From Sanghuangporus weigelae (Eukaryota; Basidiomycota; Agaricomycetes; Hymenochaetales; Hymenochaetaceae): DNA of 64,000 nt. Where the stretch lies: positions 372,001 through 436,000 of the forward strand of contig CP137320.1 of NCBI GenBank assembly GCA_033182465.1, in the 5' to 3' direction. Shown in pieces: positions 33,604 through 44,464 of the stretch (position 1 is the first letter of the stretch; each line of letters starts with the position of its first letter). Both the position numbers and the translations under genes were made by a program. The notes below the pieces were generated by a model that saw only the letters and a list, made by a program, of their open reading frames with translations, was not told where the DNA came from and made no database searches.

Positions 33604-34926
33604 TTAGGAGTCATATACGTGAGCCGCAGAGAGAATGGAACGGACCTCAATATCCGATGTGGGACACTCGAAACTGAACGAGCTGCTGAACGTCGGCGAA
33701 ACGGTGATGGCGATGATCTTTATGCCGAGCTACACACGCACAAACGAACGTCAGTTATCATCACCATCGTCTTCGAATCCTAACAAAAGAAGATTCTCTC
33801 ACCGTAATTTCATAATCCACAGTAATATCCTGCTTAGTCCCAGTGAACCCGCACTTGCTAAGCAAATCCCTCAGAACGACTTGGTTCGAGTCTGATTGGA
33901 GGTTATAGGTAAGCGTGAATGGGAAGTTGAACGTCGTTTGGGTGTGAGATTTGAAAGATATGCCGTCCTTCTCGCCTCCACCAAGGTCCATATCGTTCAA
34001 AGGGTACGTCAGCTGTTGAGCGGAATAAAACACATTAGTTAAGAATATGTGGATGGTAGAAGGGGAATACGTACATCTGCTTTGATCCTTTTGAAGTCAA
34101 CGTCGAAATAGTTTGGGTTGTCCACTCTGCGAACAAGTTATTAAATATACTGCCGAAAGGAAGTCTCGAAAGCTGGACTCACGAAATGTTGACAGCAAAG
34201 TTGATATTGAGCGAGGACGAGGTGAATTGTGCCTACATGACAGAGAGAGGGCAGTCAGATGGCCTGAGCAGCGGCGAATCAAAGGAGAACTCACAGCACT
34301 TCCACCAGTCGAGTTGAGACCGACTTGGTTAATTGTGACATCAGGAGGACGGATCCACTACATCGAGAATACATAAATCAGAACAAAATGGCGGCGAAGA
34401 AAGTGTTAAATATTGTTACTTACGATACCCAGGGAAAGGATGATGCCGATCAATAGGAATAGGAAGATGAGAACGGAACAGCAGAAGAAGCGTAGGCAGC
34501 ATTTGCCCCGACCGCCCTGAGCCAAAGTTATCGTCAATGACGTTGAACAAGATCATTTAGGATGGACTGCTCACCTTTGTCCATAAAGGACCGCGGTTGT
34601 CTTTTCGCCATATACGAATGGCGCCTGTTGATCTGTCGAGGTATAAGTTAAACACCACAACGGCGCTCGTTCATCGCCAGTCGTTGAACGCACTTTGGAG
34701 GCCTAAACACGGGCGGGAACGTCTCCTCATACCGACTCTTCTCTCTCGTGTGCCCTACACCATCATCACCACCAAAGCCCGTATTCCTATACGCATCATC
34801 ATCTTGGTACCCGCTCTGGTCGTATGTGGGGTGTTGCTGGCGGGTGTTGTACGGATCGTAGTCAACTGGCTGGTCTGCGTACGGACGCGTGTGCTGGGGA
34901 GCGTAATATGGGTCCTGGTAGGACAT
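33604..34926 (-). CDS. LEA2-domain single-pass membrane protein
   Basis: The N-terminus (MSYQDPYYAPQHTRPYADQP onward) is Tyr/Gln/Asp-rich and disordered. RIWRKDNRGPLWTK leads into a transmembrane segment with a Cys-rich start, CCLRFFCCSVLIFLFLLIGI. The rest is a beta-sandwich of the LEA2 type: DVTINQVGLNSTG, SSSLNINFAVNISVDNPNYF, DVDFKRIKADLTYPLND, TFNFPFTLTYNLQSDSN, and, after an intron, ITLGIKIIAITVSPTFSSSF. Short basic cytosolic region, one membrane span and an outer LEA2 domain resemble plant NDR1/HIN1 proteins and their fungal relatives. The cellular role in fungi is not established. At least six exons. The last exon, ending at 33604, is the least certain. Confidence 0.78.
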
Positions 34927-35344
34927 TTCTAACGGTTGTAATGGGTGTTAATGGTGAAGAGATGACGATGAGAATGGGCGCTGAATCGAACGCTGAGCGG
35001 GACTGGTTACGAGGAGTCTGTCTAAGCTTAGCTTCGATCCTGTGTCCGCCGTGACGTGAACTGCGCACGCACCGCCACTGCTCTCAGGCCCCCGTCTCGT
35101 TCAATCAAGGTCAGGAAATTCGTATAAATAACGCAAATAACTGGACTTTCTGCTTGAATATCAATAATGCATGCAATCTCTAGTGTGAGAACGTCGTTGC
35201 CAGAGAACGAATCTCAAGGGCGTTGGCGACGATCACTGTCTTTTCCTCTTTTAGCAAGAAGAGCCTACTGACGTCTTTGGGCTTGCCTTGTGGCGAACAT
35301 CCACTCATCGCTCGCAACATTCGCAACAAGTTCAGCCTCAAGCA
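34927..35344. promoter_or_regulatory. Divergent intergenic region, LEA2 gene / VMA8
   Basis: 418 nt between divergent start codons. No specific promoter element is recognised. Confidence 0.4.
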
Positions 35345-36246
35345 ATGTCGAGCCAGGGTGCACGAGAAAATGTGTTTCCGACGCGGATGGCACTCACGAC
35401 CGTCAGACAACGATTAAAAGGTGCTCAGACAGGACATTCCTTGCTTGCTAAGAAACGAGACGCACTCTCGACGCGCTTTCGAGCTATCCTCAGGAAAGTC
35501 GCTGAAGTAGGTCTCCAATCTATTTCATAAATAATTGCAGAATGTTTGAGGATTCACACTTGTTAATCAAACTTCAAGGCGAAAGAGAAGATGGGCACTG
35601 TAATGCGAGCGGCGTCGTTTACTCTCGCCGAGGCGACGTCCAAGACCGGCAACATCGCATACTTGGTACAAGAACAGGCGAAGACCGCCTCGTTTAGAGT
35701 CCGCGCGAAGCAAGAGAACGTATCTGGTGTTATCCTCCCTGCTTTCGAGGTCGATCGAGTAGCAGGCAGCGGTTCGTACCCACCTTGATCTTCACAGCTC
35801 AGAGTTGTTCATTCCAATCTTTCCCTTACGCTATAGACTTCAACCTAACGGGTCTGGGACGAGGCGGCCAACAGGTTCTCAAGGCCCGCGAAACATACGC
35901 CAAGGCCGTCGAGACGCTCGTCGAACTCGCCTCTCTCCAAACCGCATTCACAATCCTCGACGAGGTCATCCGGCTCACCAACCGGCGCGTGAACGCCATC
36001 GAGCACGTCGTCATCCCAAAGTTCGAAAACACCATCAAGTACATCACGAGTGAGCTAGACGAGATGGACCGGGAGGAGTTCTTCAGGTTGAAGAAGGTAC
36101 AGGGGAAGAAGAAGCGCGATACGGCGAAGGCGGATGCCGAGAGAGCTGAGCTGCAGAAGATTGCAGATGATGTGCAGCCCCTTGAGACTGGCGATACCGG
36201 CGGAGCTGATTTACTCGCGAGCAAAGATGAGGATGTCATTTTCTGA
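35345..36246 (+). CDS. VMA8: V-type proton ATPase subunit D
   Basis: Central-stalk subunit of the V1 sector that rotates inside the A3B3 hexamer during vacuolar acidification. Exons 35345-35506, 35579-35771 and 35837-36246 give 254 residues, the family length. Conserved segments: [76 protein letters not shown], and [20 protein letters not shown], followed by [16 protein letters not shown]-like sequence. The long paired helices typical of subunit D are apparent. Confidence 0.96.
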
Positions 36247-38462
36247 TGTACGTTACGTTTTTTACGCTATTTATTGAGCTTGATGCTTTCACGTCGGTCT
36301 GGTCGCGGCAAGCAACAGAAGGAAGGATCCAATTTGACTTGGAGTCTATGCATGCTTTCCCGGCTGAGCGTCATCTATACGTACCTGAATCAAAGACATG
36401 AGTCTCTATACTTGCAATATTCGACTCTCAATATGATCTTAGCTCGCATCTGCTCATTTCGCTGGCCACTATCCTCAGAGACCCGAAGCGCTTTTGCATG
36501 AATCAGATCGATGTATGCATTCTGGGGCTTACACCAAGAATGCTGGGCTAGGACGAAGATGAAGCCAGATGCCCGCAGCTTTCAACGTCGTGTGTCAACC
36601 GCGTTCCACTCTGTCATTGTTGAAAATACAGCACTTTGTATACTTAAGATGCCACGCATATACCGAATCGCTTCCGTGCGGAGAATGCATCACCGCATTC
36701 ATCTGTCTGTCCAATGCTAGGCCGGGACGGTAACAATCATTGACTTTCGCTTGCTGACTCGCGGTCTGGCAAAAGAACTCGATGGACACCATCAACTATG
36801 TTATGATTGAGTCAGATGTACAGATAAGAAGGACCCACTAGTTACGTGAGGAACCTGAGAGCCGAGCTCCGGAATCATTAATGGAGCCGACTTGCTTGCG
36901 AGCAAGGATATTATCCCTTCTCTGAAGGTACTGATTCTGTTCGTGTCCTGGAGATAACACGATCAAGAGAATTAATCTTCTCTTGATCGTGTTATCTCTT
37001 ATATAGCGAAGTAATGTATGCGATGCAGATTTTCCAACTCTTCGGGTCTTCAGATGAACCTATCAGTTTCAACCATCCTTCTGATAGGGGTGCTTTTCCC
37101 GACTGAATCCCTTTCTACTCCTTCAAGTTGGTTCCTTGCGTTGTCCTCTTAGTCCATTAACGGGACAATTCTTCGGGTTAACTTGCCTTTTTGATCAATT
37201 GTGCATTGTAGGAACTGGTACCATTTTATATATATTTTTATGTACAACGCGGTCCTTCGTATTCACGATGTACAGAGCACCTCGGTCCCTCGAAGCCGAG
37301 GTAAGGAAACAATGTATCCATACTCAGAACGGAACAAAAGGTTGAGGAAAGCTTCTTCTTCTAACAATATTATTTCGTTATGATGCTGATGGTCGAAGCC
37401 ATGGAAGGACAAAAGGAGAGGTAAAAATACACTTCGGGAGTGCGAATTTCCCTTTTTCCCGTTTTGAGTGGGTCTGCGTTGGTTCCTGGGCAAGAGGCTG
37501 GTGTCGACGTCATCGGAGCCTCCTGTGTTCTTGCCTTAAGGTATGTGATCGTTATCATCACGCGTAAAGCAATGCATCATGTCCAGTGTACGCTCTGAGT
37601 AAAGTCCGTCTTCTCCTTCTTTACAGATCCCGGAGTTCATTAATACCAATTTCGCCTCAGTACTAGTATTGCTTTTCATTATATCATAGTGAACTCAAAT
37701 TTATAAACTCAAACTCAAAAAGAACTCCGTGTCCTCGTGTAGATAAAAGAAACCTGAAAGATACCTATACCCTTACAATGGGTATAAGCGTATTTGAGAC
37801 TTTGCGCTACTGCATTCATATTGCAATGCTTTCAACACGCTCTGACGAAACAGATAAGCTTATATACAATGCGTTGGGGAGCGAGTGCGGACTTTAATTC
37901 GATTTGATTCGATTCATTGAATGCTCTGCTCTCGCGGATCAATCAGTGGCTCCCTGCTAGCGTGGACAGTGTGCATCGCGGACGTGAAACGCTCCAGCTC
38001 GCAAACGACGCGCTGTCAGAGTGGTGGACTTGTCATACCTGTGTGTACCGAGGTTCAAGCGCAACCTGGCCTTACTCACCGCTTCCCCAAAAATTTTGAT
38101 ATCTCGAGTCCGAGTCGCACTCTGGATGCAATTCTAGTAGTTAAGGTAAAATTGGAAAGAAAAACAATGAAAGGAAATTTCGAAGGTTTCTACGTAAGTA
38201 AAGAAGAGAGATAACACAAAAAGAGGGATGCTAATCAAGAAATCCAAATCACATAAATGTATGTAGATAGATGTGCGAGTGAACGTAGTTCGGTGAAACG
38301 AATAAGTTATAGAAATGCATCATGGATCCGTTAAGCGCGCAAAGATCTTCAGATCATTTGTTCGTCCGTTACGCGACCATCAGACCGAACAGGAAGTTCA
38401 AAATCGAACAAATTCCCAAAAATCTCGCGAGAACCGCCCGCTTATCCTGCATCTAGCAAGAC
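36247..38462. other. Gene-poor 2.2-kb region
   Basis: The largest stretch here without a supported gene, between convergent VMA8 (+) and the phosphatase gene (-). Reading frames at 36274-36720, 37136-37383 and 37917-38214 lack any recognisable domain and look like chance. It holds one long perfect hairpin (36951-36998). No target-site duplication, terminal repeat or transposase-like frame was found. It might be a decayed gene or insertion. Confidence 0.5.
36951..36998. repeat. 21-bp perfect inverted repeat with 6-nt loop
   Basis: The left arm at 36951-36971 (GAGATAACACGATCAAGAGA plus A) is the exact reverse complement of the right arm at 36978-36998, with TTAATC between. It would form a 21-bp hairpin or cruciform. 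Confidence 0.95.
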
Positions 38463-39926
38463 TCAGAACAGAGCTCGCCAAATCCATCTGAACATGTCGA
38501 GGATATGATGCGAGAACCAGGAGGTTAAACCGGTTGGCATTTCCGGATTCCTGTGGATTACATCCTTGTCCTGGGAGATGGAGAGAGAGTCGGAGATGAA
38601 AGTCGATGCACTCGAGCTCGAGCTTGAGGTAGGGCTGGAGAGCGCTGAAGAATTCGGTGTGAGCAGGAGATTTCGCCGGATTCGCTCGATGTCTGCGTCG
38701 GTAAGAGATGTCCGAGCTTTGATATACTCCTCCGCACTGCCGTATTTCGAGCGGATGAGCTCCAGAGTTGCGAGCATCGTTTCCTGTCTGTTAAGAGTCA
38801 GAAATATCCGGTGGCGAAGCGTGAGTACTCGATATCCATATTCATGATGAGAAATATATACCAGTAGAAAGAAGAAATGGAAACGAGGCCTCGGAAGCAA
38901 TGCACAAGAAGAAGGCAACAATCACGAGTGAAATTGAGGTGCGAAACTCACTTCGCGCTACCCATATTTTGGAAACCTTCCCAATTGTCCCGGTAGATGG
39001 ATTCTTTTTGGAAGCGTTGAACGAGTGCGGGAAGGACGGGTGCCAGCCCGTACGTTGTGAGGTGGTAATCATATGCGATGGCTGCGTCAGGAACTCCTAG
39101 GAGCTATGTAGAGGATCAAACATTAGTGAGACGAGGAAACGAGGTGCATTGAAAAAAAAAATACGAACGAGTTGGACGATAGCTGCGAAGATACCAGTTC
39201 GATCCTTTCCGGCTACACAGCAGAAGGGCAAATTCACCAAAGTGGCACAGCTGCAAGGTTGCTAGACATACCCGTGCAGTGAACAAGAATAGGTTCACCA
39301 GGCTTATCTCGCAGATGCTTGAGGATGGTCTCGTATGCAGGACCCCCATTCTCCAAAATGCCGGTATACAGAGATGAAAATGCCTATTCAATTGCAATTG
39401 TCAATTCCTTGGGGAGCGAGATAAGTATCAGTGGCGAAATCGCGCACGTTCTTCTCGTCCTTAGCAAATCTTGATACCCTATCGTTCCGTATTAGCTCTC
39501 CATCAAACTTTCGTATTTGAACACGCACCTGGCGGCAAGTGCCATAGGGTCGTACTCGTCGCTATCCGAGACAGGGACATGCACGAAACGCACGCCCTCG
39601 ATCCCAGGCGTCGAGGAATTGTACTTGCGAATCTCAACCTCTGAGCGCAAATCAAAGATGGTAGTGATTCCTAGTTCCTTGAGTGTTGCTTTGCCCCTTT
39701 CTGTGAGTCGCGCGGGTTCTCCTGAGCGGAAGAGCACTCCCTGACGGATGCGCGGGACTTTTTCCGATTTCTCATCGGCTCGTGGGACATAACCTGAGGG
39801 AAAAGAAGGGATGCCGAAGTCCCGGAAGTTTATGACGCCGTCGACGGTGTGGAAGGGAGGAGAAGAGAGAATTCTTCGAACTAGGCCGGAGTCAGGTAGT
39901 TGCAGCTTTGCAGCATCCGAAGGCAT
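38463..39926 (-). CDS. Tyrosine-protein phosphatase (Y_phosphatase3-type)
   Basis: The N-terminal exon reads HTVDGVINFRDFGIP and VLFRSGEPARLTERGKATL, with LGITTIFDLRSEVEI, the pattern of the LipA/OCA-like tyrosine phosphatase family (PF13350). The signature loop crosses an intron: PILVHCT joins AGKDRTGIFAAIVQLL to give HCTAGKDRTG, matching HCx5R. An Asp-containing DYHLTTYGLAP-like segment follows, then ESIYRDNWEGFQNMGSAK and ETMLATLELIRSKYGSAEEY as in the family. The C-terminus has a Ser-rich stretch and ends MFRWIWRALF, which could associate with a membrane. Catalysis is predicted to be intact; the substrate (protein or phosphoinositide) is unknown. Confidence 0.88.
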
Positions 39927-40613
39927 CTTTGCGACGAGAGTGGAGGTGAGATTTGCGAGGACAGCAGGTAAAGGAGAGACATGTTTGAGTGGGGCAGCCA
40001 GTACTTATATATTTTTCTAAGGGGTATAGACTGCTTGGCTAACTGCGGAAGAAAACTTAAACGAAGATGGGGACGCACGGGCAAGCAGTTATTGTCTAAT
40101 ACGCGTTGATACAGGAATGCGAGAGGCACCGGACTAAGAAGGATTGAGAATTCATGAAACACGGAACACAAAAGCAGATCGGCTGGGACATTGATCGAAA
40201 GCGCATCCGATGGACCGGAGAGATCGAGTAGCCTCCAGAGTGGAGATCTGCATTGTTGTTTGATTTGCATTGTGCTTGATTGATCAATGAACTGTATGCA
40301 AGCTCAAAGAAGTGTGAAGATGCTTTCATCCTGTGTGCTGGCGAGTGGTGAAAATTAGAGTTCAAACAGGAAGGTTCAAAGCCCCGCATCGAGTCATCCA
40401 GAGAAGCTGCATGTGTAAGCAAATTGAAGCTGAGACTGAAATACCCGGAACATGCCGCGTCTCGCCACAACCCAACCCAACATGGGTCATCCCTGAATCT
40501 CCCACTGAATCCCAGGTCACTGTCACTCTCGTTCTCTCCTCATCGTCGTCCTCCACTTCTCCACCGTCGTCCACGACATACCCCATCGTCGCCTTCAAAC
40601 ATCCGACACGGTG
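39927..40613. promoter_or_regulatory. Divergent intergenic region, phosphatase / SLMAP-like gene
   Basis: About 690 nt between divergent starts. The 3' part (40490-40600) is strongly pyrimidine-rich, consistent with the 5' UTR of the gene at 40614. No gene is supported here. Confidence 0.4.
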
Positions 40614-42988
40614 ATGCCAATACCGCCGTCACAAATCATGCAGGCACATCCTTCCCAGCCGCCCCAGATTCCGGCGTTGTATCTCTATCCACTCAACGAC
40701 TCCTTCATTCCCAAACAAATCAGTCTCGTCGGTGGTCAGCGCGTCAAAATCGGTCGTCAGACAAACGCGAAGACCGTCCCTGGGGAGCGCAACGGCTATT
40801 TTGACTCCAAGGTCCTCTCGCGCCAACATGCGGAAGTATGGGAGGAAAATGGCAAAATATTCATCAAGGATGTCAAGAGTTCAAACGGAACTTTTATCAA
40901 CGGTGACCGCCTGTCTGCTGAAGGCGTCGAGTCAGACCCCTATGAACTCAAAACAGACGATATCGTCGTACGTCCCCTCTTTCCTGTTTTTCGTTGTCTG
41001 GCGCAGTGTAATCTTAGCCCCGAATAGGAGTTCGGTATCGACATTGTTGGCGAGGACAACAAGACGATTATTCACCACAAAGTTGCCGCACGTGTAACAT
41101 GTATATTCAACAATGAGGATGCCCTCGCCGCTCAGCGCGAAGCGTACAATTTTACGCAACAGCAAATGCAGCAGGGTGCTGGACCGGCTGGTACTCTTGG
41201 CGTCGCTGCGCACAAGCGACCAATGTTGCAGCCGCAGTCCAATGGTGTCGGGATCATGGGAGGAATGGGTGGGGGAGCACGTCAGCCGGGCCGAAACGGA
41301 CTTACATTTGATCACATTCTTCAGCGGCTCTCGGGCGAACTGCAGAAGAGCCGCGAGACGGGCGCGGAGCTTGGTGCTGTCGCGGGTGCTATGGGTGAAA
41401 TTGAAAACGTCATGGGCGGTGGTCAGCCGCCGAATCTCCCTCCGTACCCTCATGTTTTGCCCCCTGTCCGTCCACCGTCGCAACAGCCCCAACAACATCC
41501 TCAACAACAGGGCGATGCAGCACCATCATCGGCTGCATTGCAAGTATTGCAAAGTCAACTTGCCGAAACTCAGGCATCACTGTCTTCCCACGTCGATAAA
41601 GTTCGCACGCTCGAGTCTCTACTGAGTGACCACGAGAATATCAAACGAGATGTGCTTCAGCTGAGGGAATTGATTGAGGAGCAACGGCAGCATGAGCGAC
41701 TGGTAGCTCAGCGCGTGCGTGAGATGCATGAGGAGGATGAGGACGAGGATGATAGAAGGAGTGTACATACCATCGTCCCGCACGAGCTGGAATCGGTGCC
41801 GGAAGAAGACGAGACAGAGCTAGAGGAGAGTGAGGAGGAACGTAGTGCTCGAAGGGAAGAACTTGGTCGACCACGGACACCCGAGCCGTCGTCGCTTGGC
41901 ATGCATGACGATGATTACCAACACAGACGTTCGACTCCTGCTCAGCCACCTGGTATTCCGGATGAGATATCCCGACGCCTGTCATTCCTTTCTGATCAAC
42001 TAGAGTCTGCGCTTGAGGTATCGCGCAGCCTTCAGGAGCAACACTCTGCGGCGCAACAAACCATTGAAGCACTTGAGAGCAAAGTGAAAACACTGGAGGA
42101 GCACATTCACACAACCCAAGCTGTTCAGATTACGTGGAGGGATAGCTTCTCCCGGGAGGCAGCTACTCGAGAAGAATCGCAGCAGGCGACTATGGGATCT
42201 ATGTTTGCAGAATTCCGCAAGACTATCGAAGATCGCTGGGAAAATGTTAAACAAGAATGGGAGGCTGAGCGAGAACGCATGGAGACTGCTCGCAATGACT
42301 GGGAAGGACGAATGCGTGGTCTCGAGGATGGCATGGCTATGACATCAACCAAATTTGAAACTGGGTTAACGGGCTTAGCAAATCAGTTGGCTGGCATCAA
42401 GCAAAATGGATTTATACCCTTGCATAGCAAGCACACTGGCGGTCTTGTCACACCTCCCTCGCCGCGCAGTCTTTCGGACGCAGACTCGGATTCGGACACT
42501 CCATTAGATGGGAAAGTTGGCACCAAGACTCGAAGGCGCTCTCGTTCTCATCGAGGGCGAGCGGCGAAAGCCACATCACGTAGCCGAAGTCCTGCGACGT
42601 CGACCAGCGCAACGCTCGTAGACGGCATAAGCGCTCCGGGAACAGATTCCTCGGTTGCGAGTCTGCACTCGCGTCGCTCATCGACAGACTCACCGACTGC
42701 TGTGCGTTCTGATGTGTCGGGTGCTACGCCTTTGGCTCTGGACATGGCGAAATTCCGGTCTGAGAACGGACAATATCTGCCTACTCCCGAGTCTTCTGTG
42801 CATATTGATGATGCGGCGCATGCAGTCAGAAAAGGATTGCAACAGGTGTGTTTATTCATTGTATCCATTCCTGAACGATGGATGATTGACTCCATTTGAT
42901 TCAGTCGAATAACAACGTACAATTCGCTGTTGGGGTATTCGTACTCGGCTTCGCAACCGCGGCTGTCTTATGGCGGGTAAAAGAGTAG
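40614..42988 (+). CDS. FHA-domain tail-anchored protein, SLMAP/Far9-like (STRIPAK)
   Basis: Exons 40614-40967, 41028-42845 and 42905-42988 give 751 residues. FHA domain at about residues 20-140: LVGGQRVKIGRQTNAKTVPG, SKVLSRQHAEVWEENGKIFI, and KDVKSSNGTFINGDRLSAEG, with the phosphopeptide-binding GR, SRxH and NGTxxN positions. Long Gln/Pro and acidic segments and several coiled coils follow (QVLQSQLAETQASLSSHVDK, LLSDHENIKRDVLQLRELIE, RSLQEQHSAAQQTIEALESK). The last exon encodes a hydrophobic tail, NVQFAVGVFVLGFATAAVLW, and RVKE, a tail anchor. FHA, coiled coil and C-terminal anchor are the layout of SLMAP and fungal Far9/PRO45, which tether the STRIPAK phosphatase complex to the ER or nuclear envelope. 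An alternative splice after LWR would replace RVKE. Confidence 0.85.
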
Positions 42989-43832
42989 ACTTTCGACTCA
43001 CGATGTCGTTTCTTTTCGGCTCAGGACAAACATAAACAGGTCATCGCAACTCAAGTCAAATTCGGATTCAAAACTCTTTCGACATTGTTATACATATGGA
43101 ATTTAAGGACACGAAGAAAAAGAAATCAAATGTCAAATCCAGTATGGCCTTTTCTTTTTATGAGAATCCCCTTGTTATTTTTTCACTTTTTTTTTTCCTT
43201 CTTTACTGCTGCTGAAGTATGTATATTTATTCCGCATACCATTACCACACGATCGTCATCGCCATCACGATATTTTATCGGTACCTCTCAATTCTTCATC
43301 GATCCAGTCCAACTACCCATCAACCTCTGTTTGTCTCCAACTGCCCTTTCCTATCTCCGTCTTCGGCTCCTTTTAATGACGCTTCAACCTGTTGTTATAC
43401 GTACTTGCACCTCGGTTTCTGTGGGGAGGTGCTGACACTCTCGTTTTTCTCTGTTTTGTTTCCTTCTTTGTCCTTTCTTTTCTTTATTTGTTTCTCCGCC
43501 TGTTTCTGATCCAAATTGAATCGAATCGACTTTGCATGATGATTATAGTCAATGAAAATGAGTTTGTAAGAGTGGTGCGTTTCCACAGAAATGATCGACG
43601 GAGTCGTAGCTGTGTCGCTGTCGTACAGACGCAAATACCACCAAATTAATCCTTCCTACGTTTCTTCCAGTTCGTTAGGAGGGTGATATTCTCTAGCTTA
43701 TCGCAGACGACTTCGTACATTTAAGTAAAGAATTTAGAGAAGCCTCTACATGTACATGATTAGCCGAAAAATAAGTTCATAAAAACCTATGTCATGGCCC
43801 TGGATGGAAAAGACACCAACCAACACAGGACA
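42989..43832. other. Intergenic region 3' of SLMAP-like gene
   Basis: About 840 nt, pyrimidine-rich between 43140 and 43500. It contains the SLMAP 3' UTR and otherwise only chance frames. Confidence 0.5.
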
Positions 43833-43905
43833 TGCCACGACCCTGGCTCGAACAGGGGACCTTTAGAACTTCAGTCTACTGCTCTCCCAGCTGAGCTATC
43901 GCGGC
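43833..43905 (-). tRNA. tRNA-Phe (GAA), no intron
   Basis: On the minus strand the 73-nt RNA has a 7-bp acceptor stem (GCCGCGA with TCGTGGC), D arm with TAGCTCAGCTGGGAGAGC, an anticodon stem TAGA/TCTA around CTGAAGT (anticodon GAA), and a T arm with GTTCGAGCC. A discriminator A is encoded at the 3' end. It is a complete cloverleaf, and no intron is present. Confidence 0.95.
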
Positions 43906-44464
43906 CACAAAATATTTTGCTGCTATATTTCTGTAGACAAAACTCTCTACTTGTTGATGCTCTGCTCACTTTGCCTCTAGCTACAATTGCAGGAACTGAT
44001 TCGCTTCGCGCTGAACTGGTCCGTGATGCGTGCTCCCGGCAGTGTTTAGACTTCTCGGATCTTGGGACATGAAATGCTTTTCACCGACCTGCACGACGCG
44101 CTCAAGCTCAAATCTTACCTTTCCGTGCTGGCCCTCTCACCGAGGCTCGTTCTGTTGATAATGTCGATGGCGCTCAACGACCGAGAGTCCTTTTTTATTC
44201 AGTTTTTTTATTCAGCTAACTTAATAATGACGGATCGGACTTTAAATGCTTCTTACCGACTCAAATGAACATGCATTCTGAAGTCCGTCGAAAGCCTATC
44301 TGCGTTTGCGTAAAGATTGAGTCATAACGGACCACCAGGCGAGACCTAGCTTTACATATAATTACTTGATATCTTCCTCGCTCTCATGAACGACTGGTGC
44401 ATCTCCGTCTTTGAGTCCTTGCTTCCTTCCGCTGCTTGCGCTGTAGGGAGGAGATACGGACATC
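43906..44464. other. Intergenic region upstream of sugar transporter
   Basis: About 560 nt between the tRNA-Phe 5' end and the transporter start. No gene is supported. It should contain the transporter promoter. Confidence 0.45.

Noticed and set aside
36951-36998. Rho-independent-style terminator reading of the hairpin
   Set aside because: This is a eukaryotic nuclear region; no T-run follows and no transcript end is implied.
37917-38214. 97-codon frame in the gene-poor region
   Set aside because: No homology signal, no splice context, and composition like the surrounding non-coding DNA.
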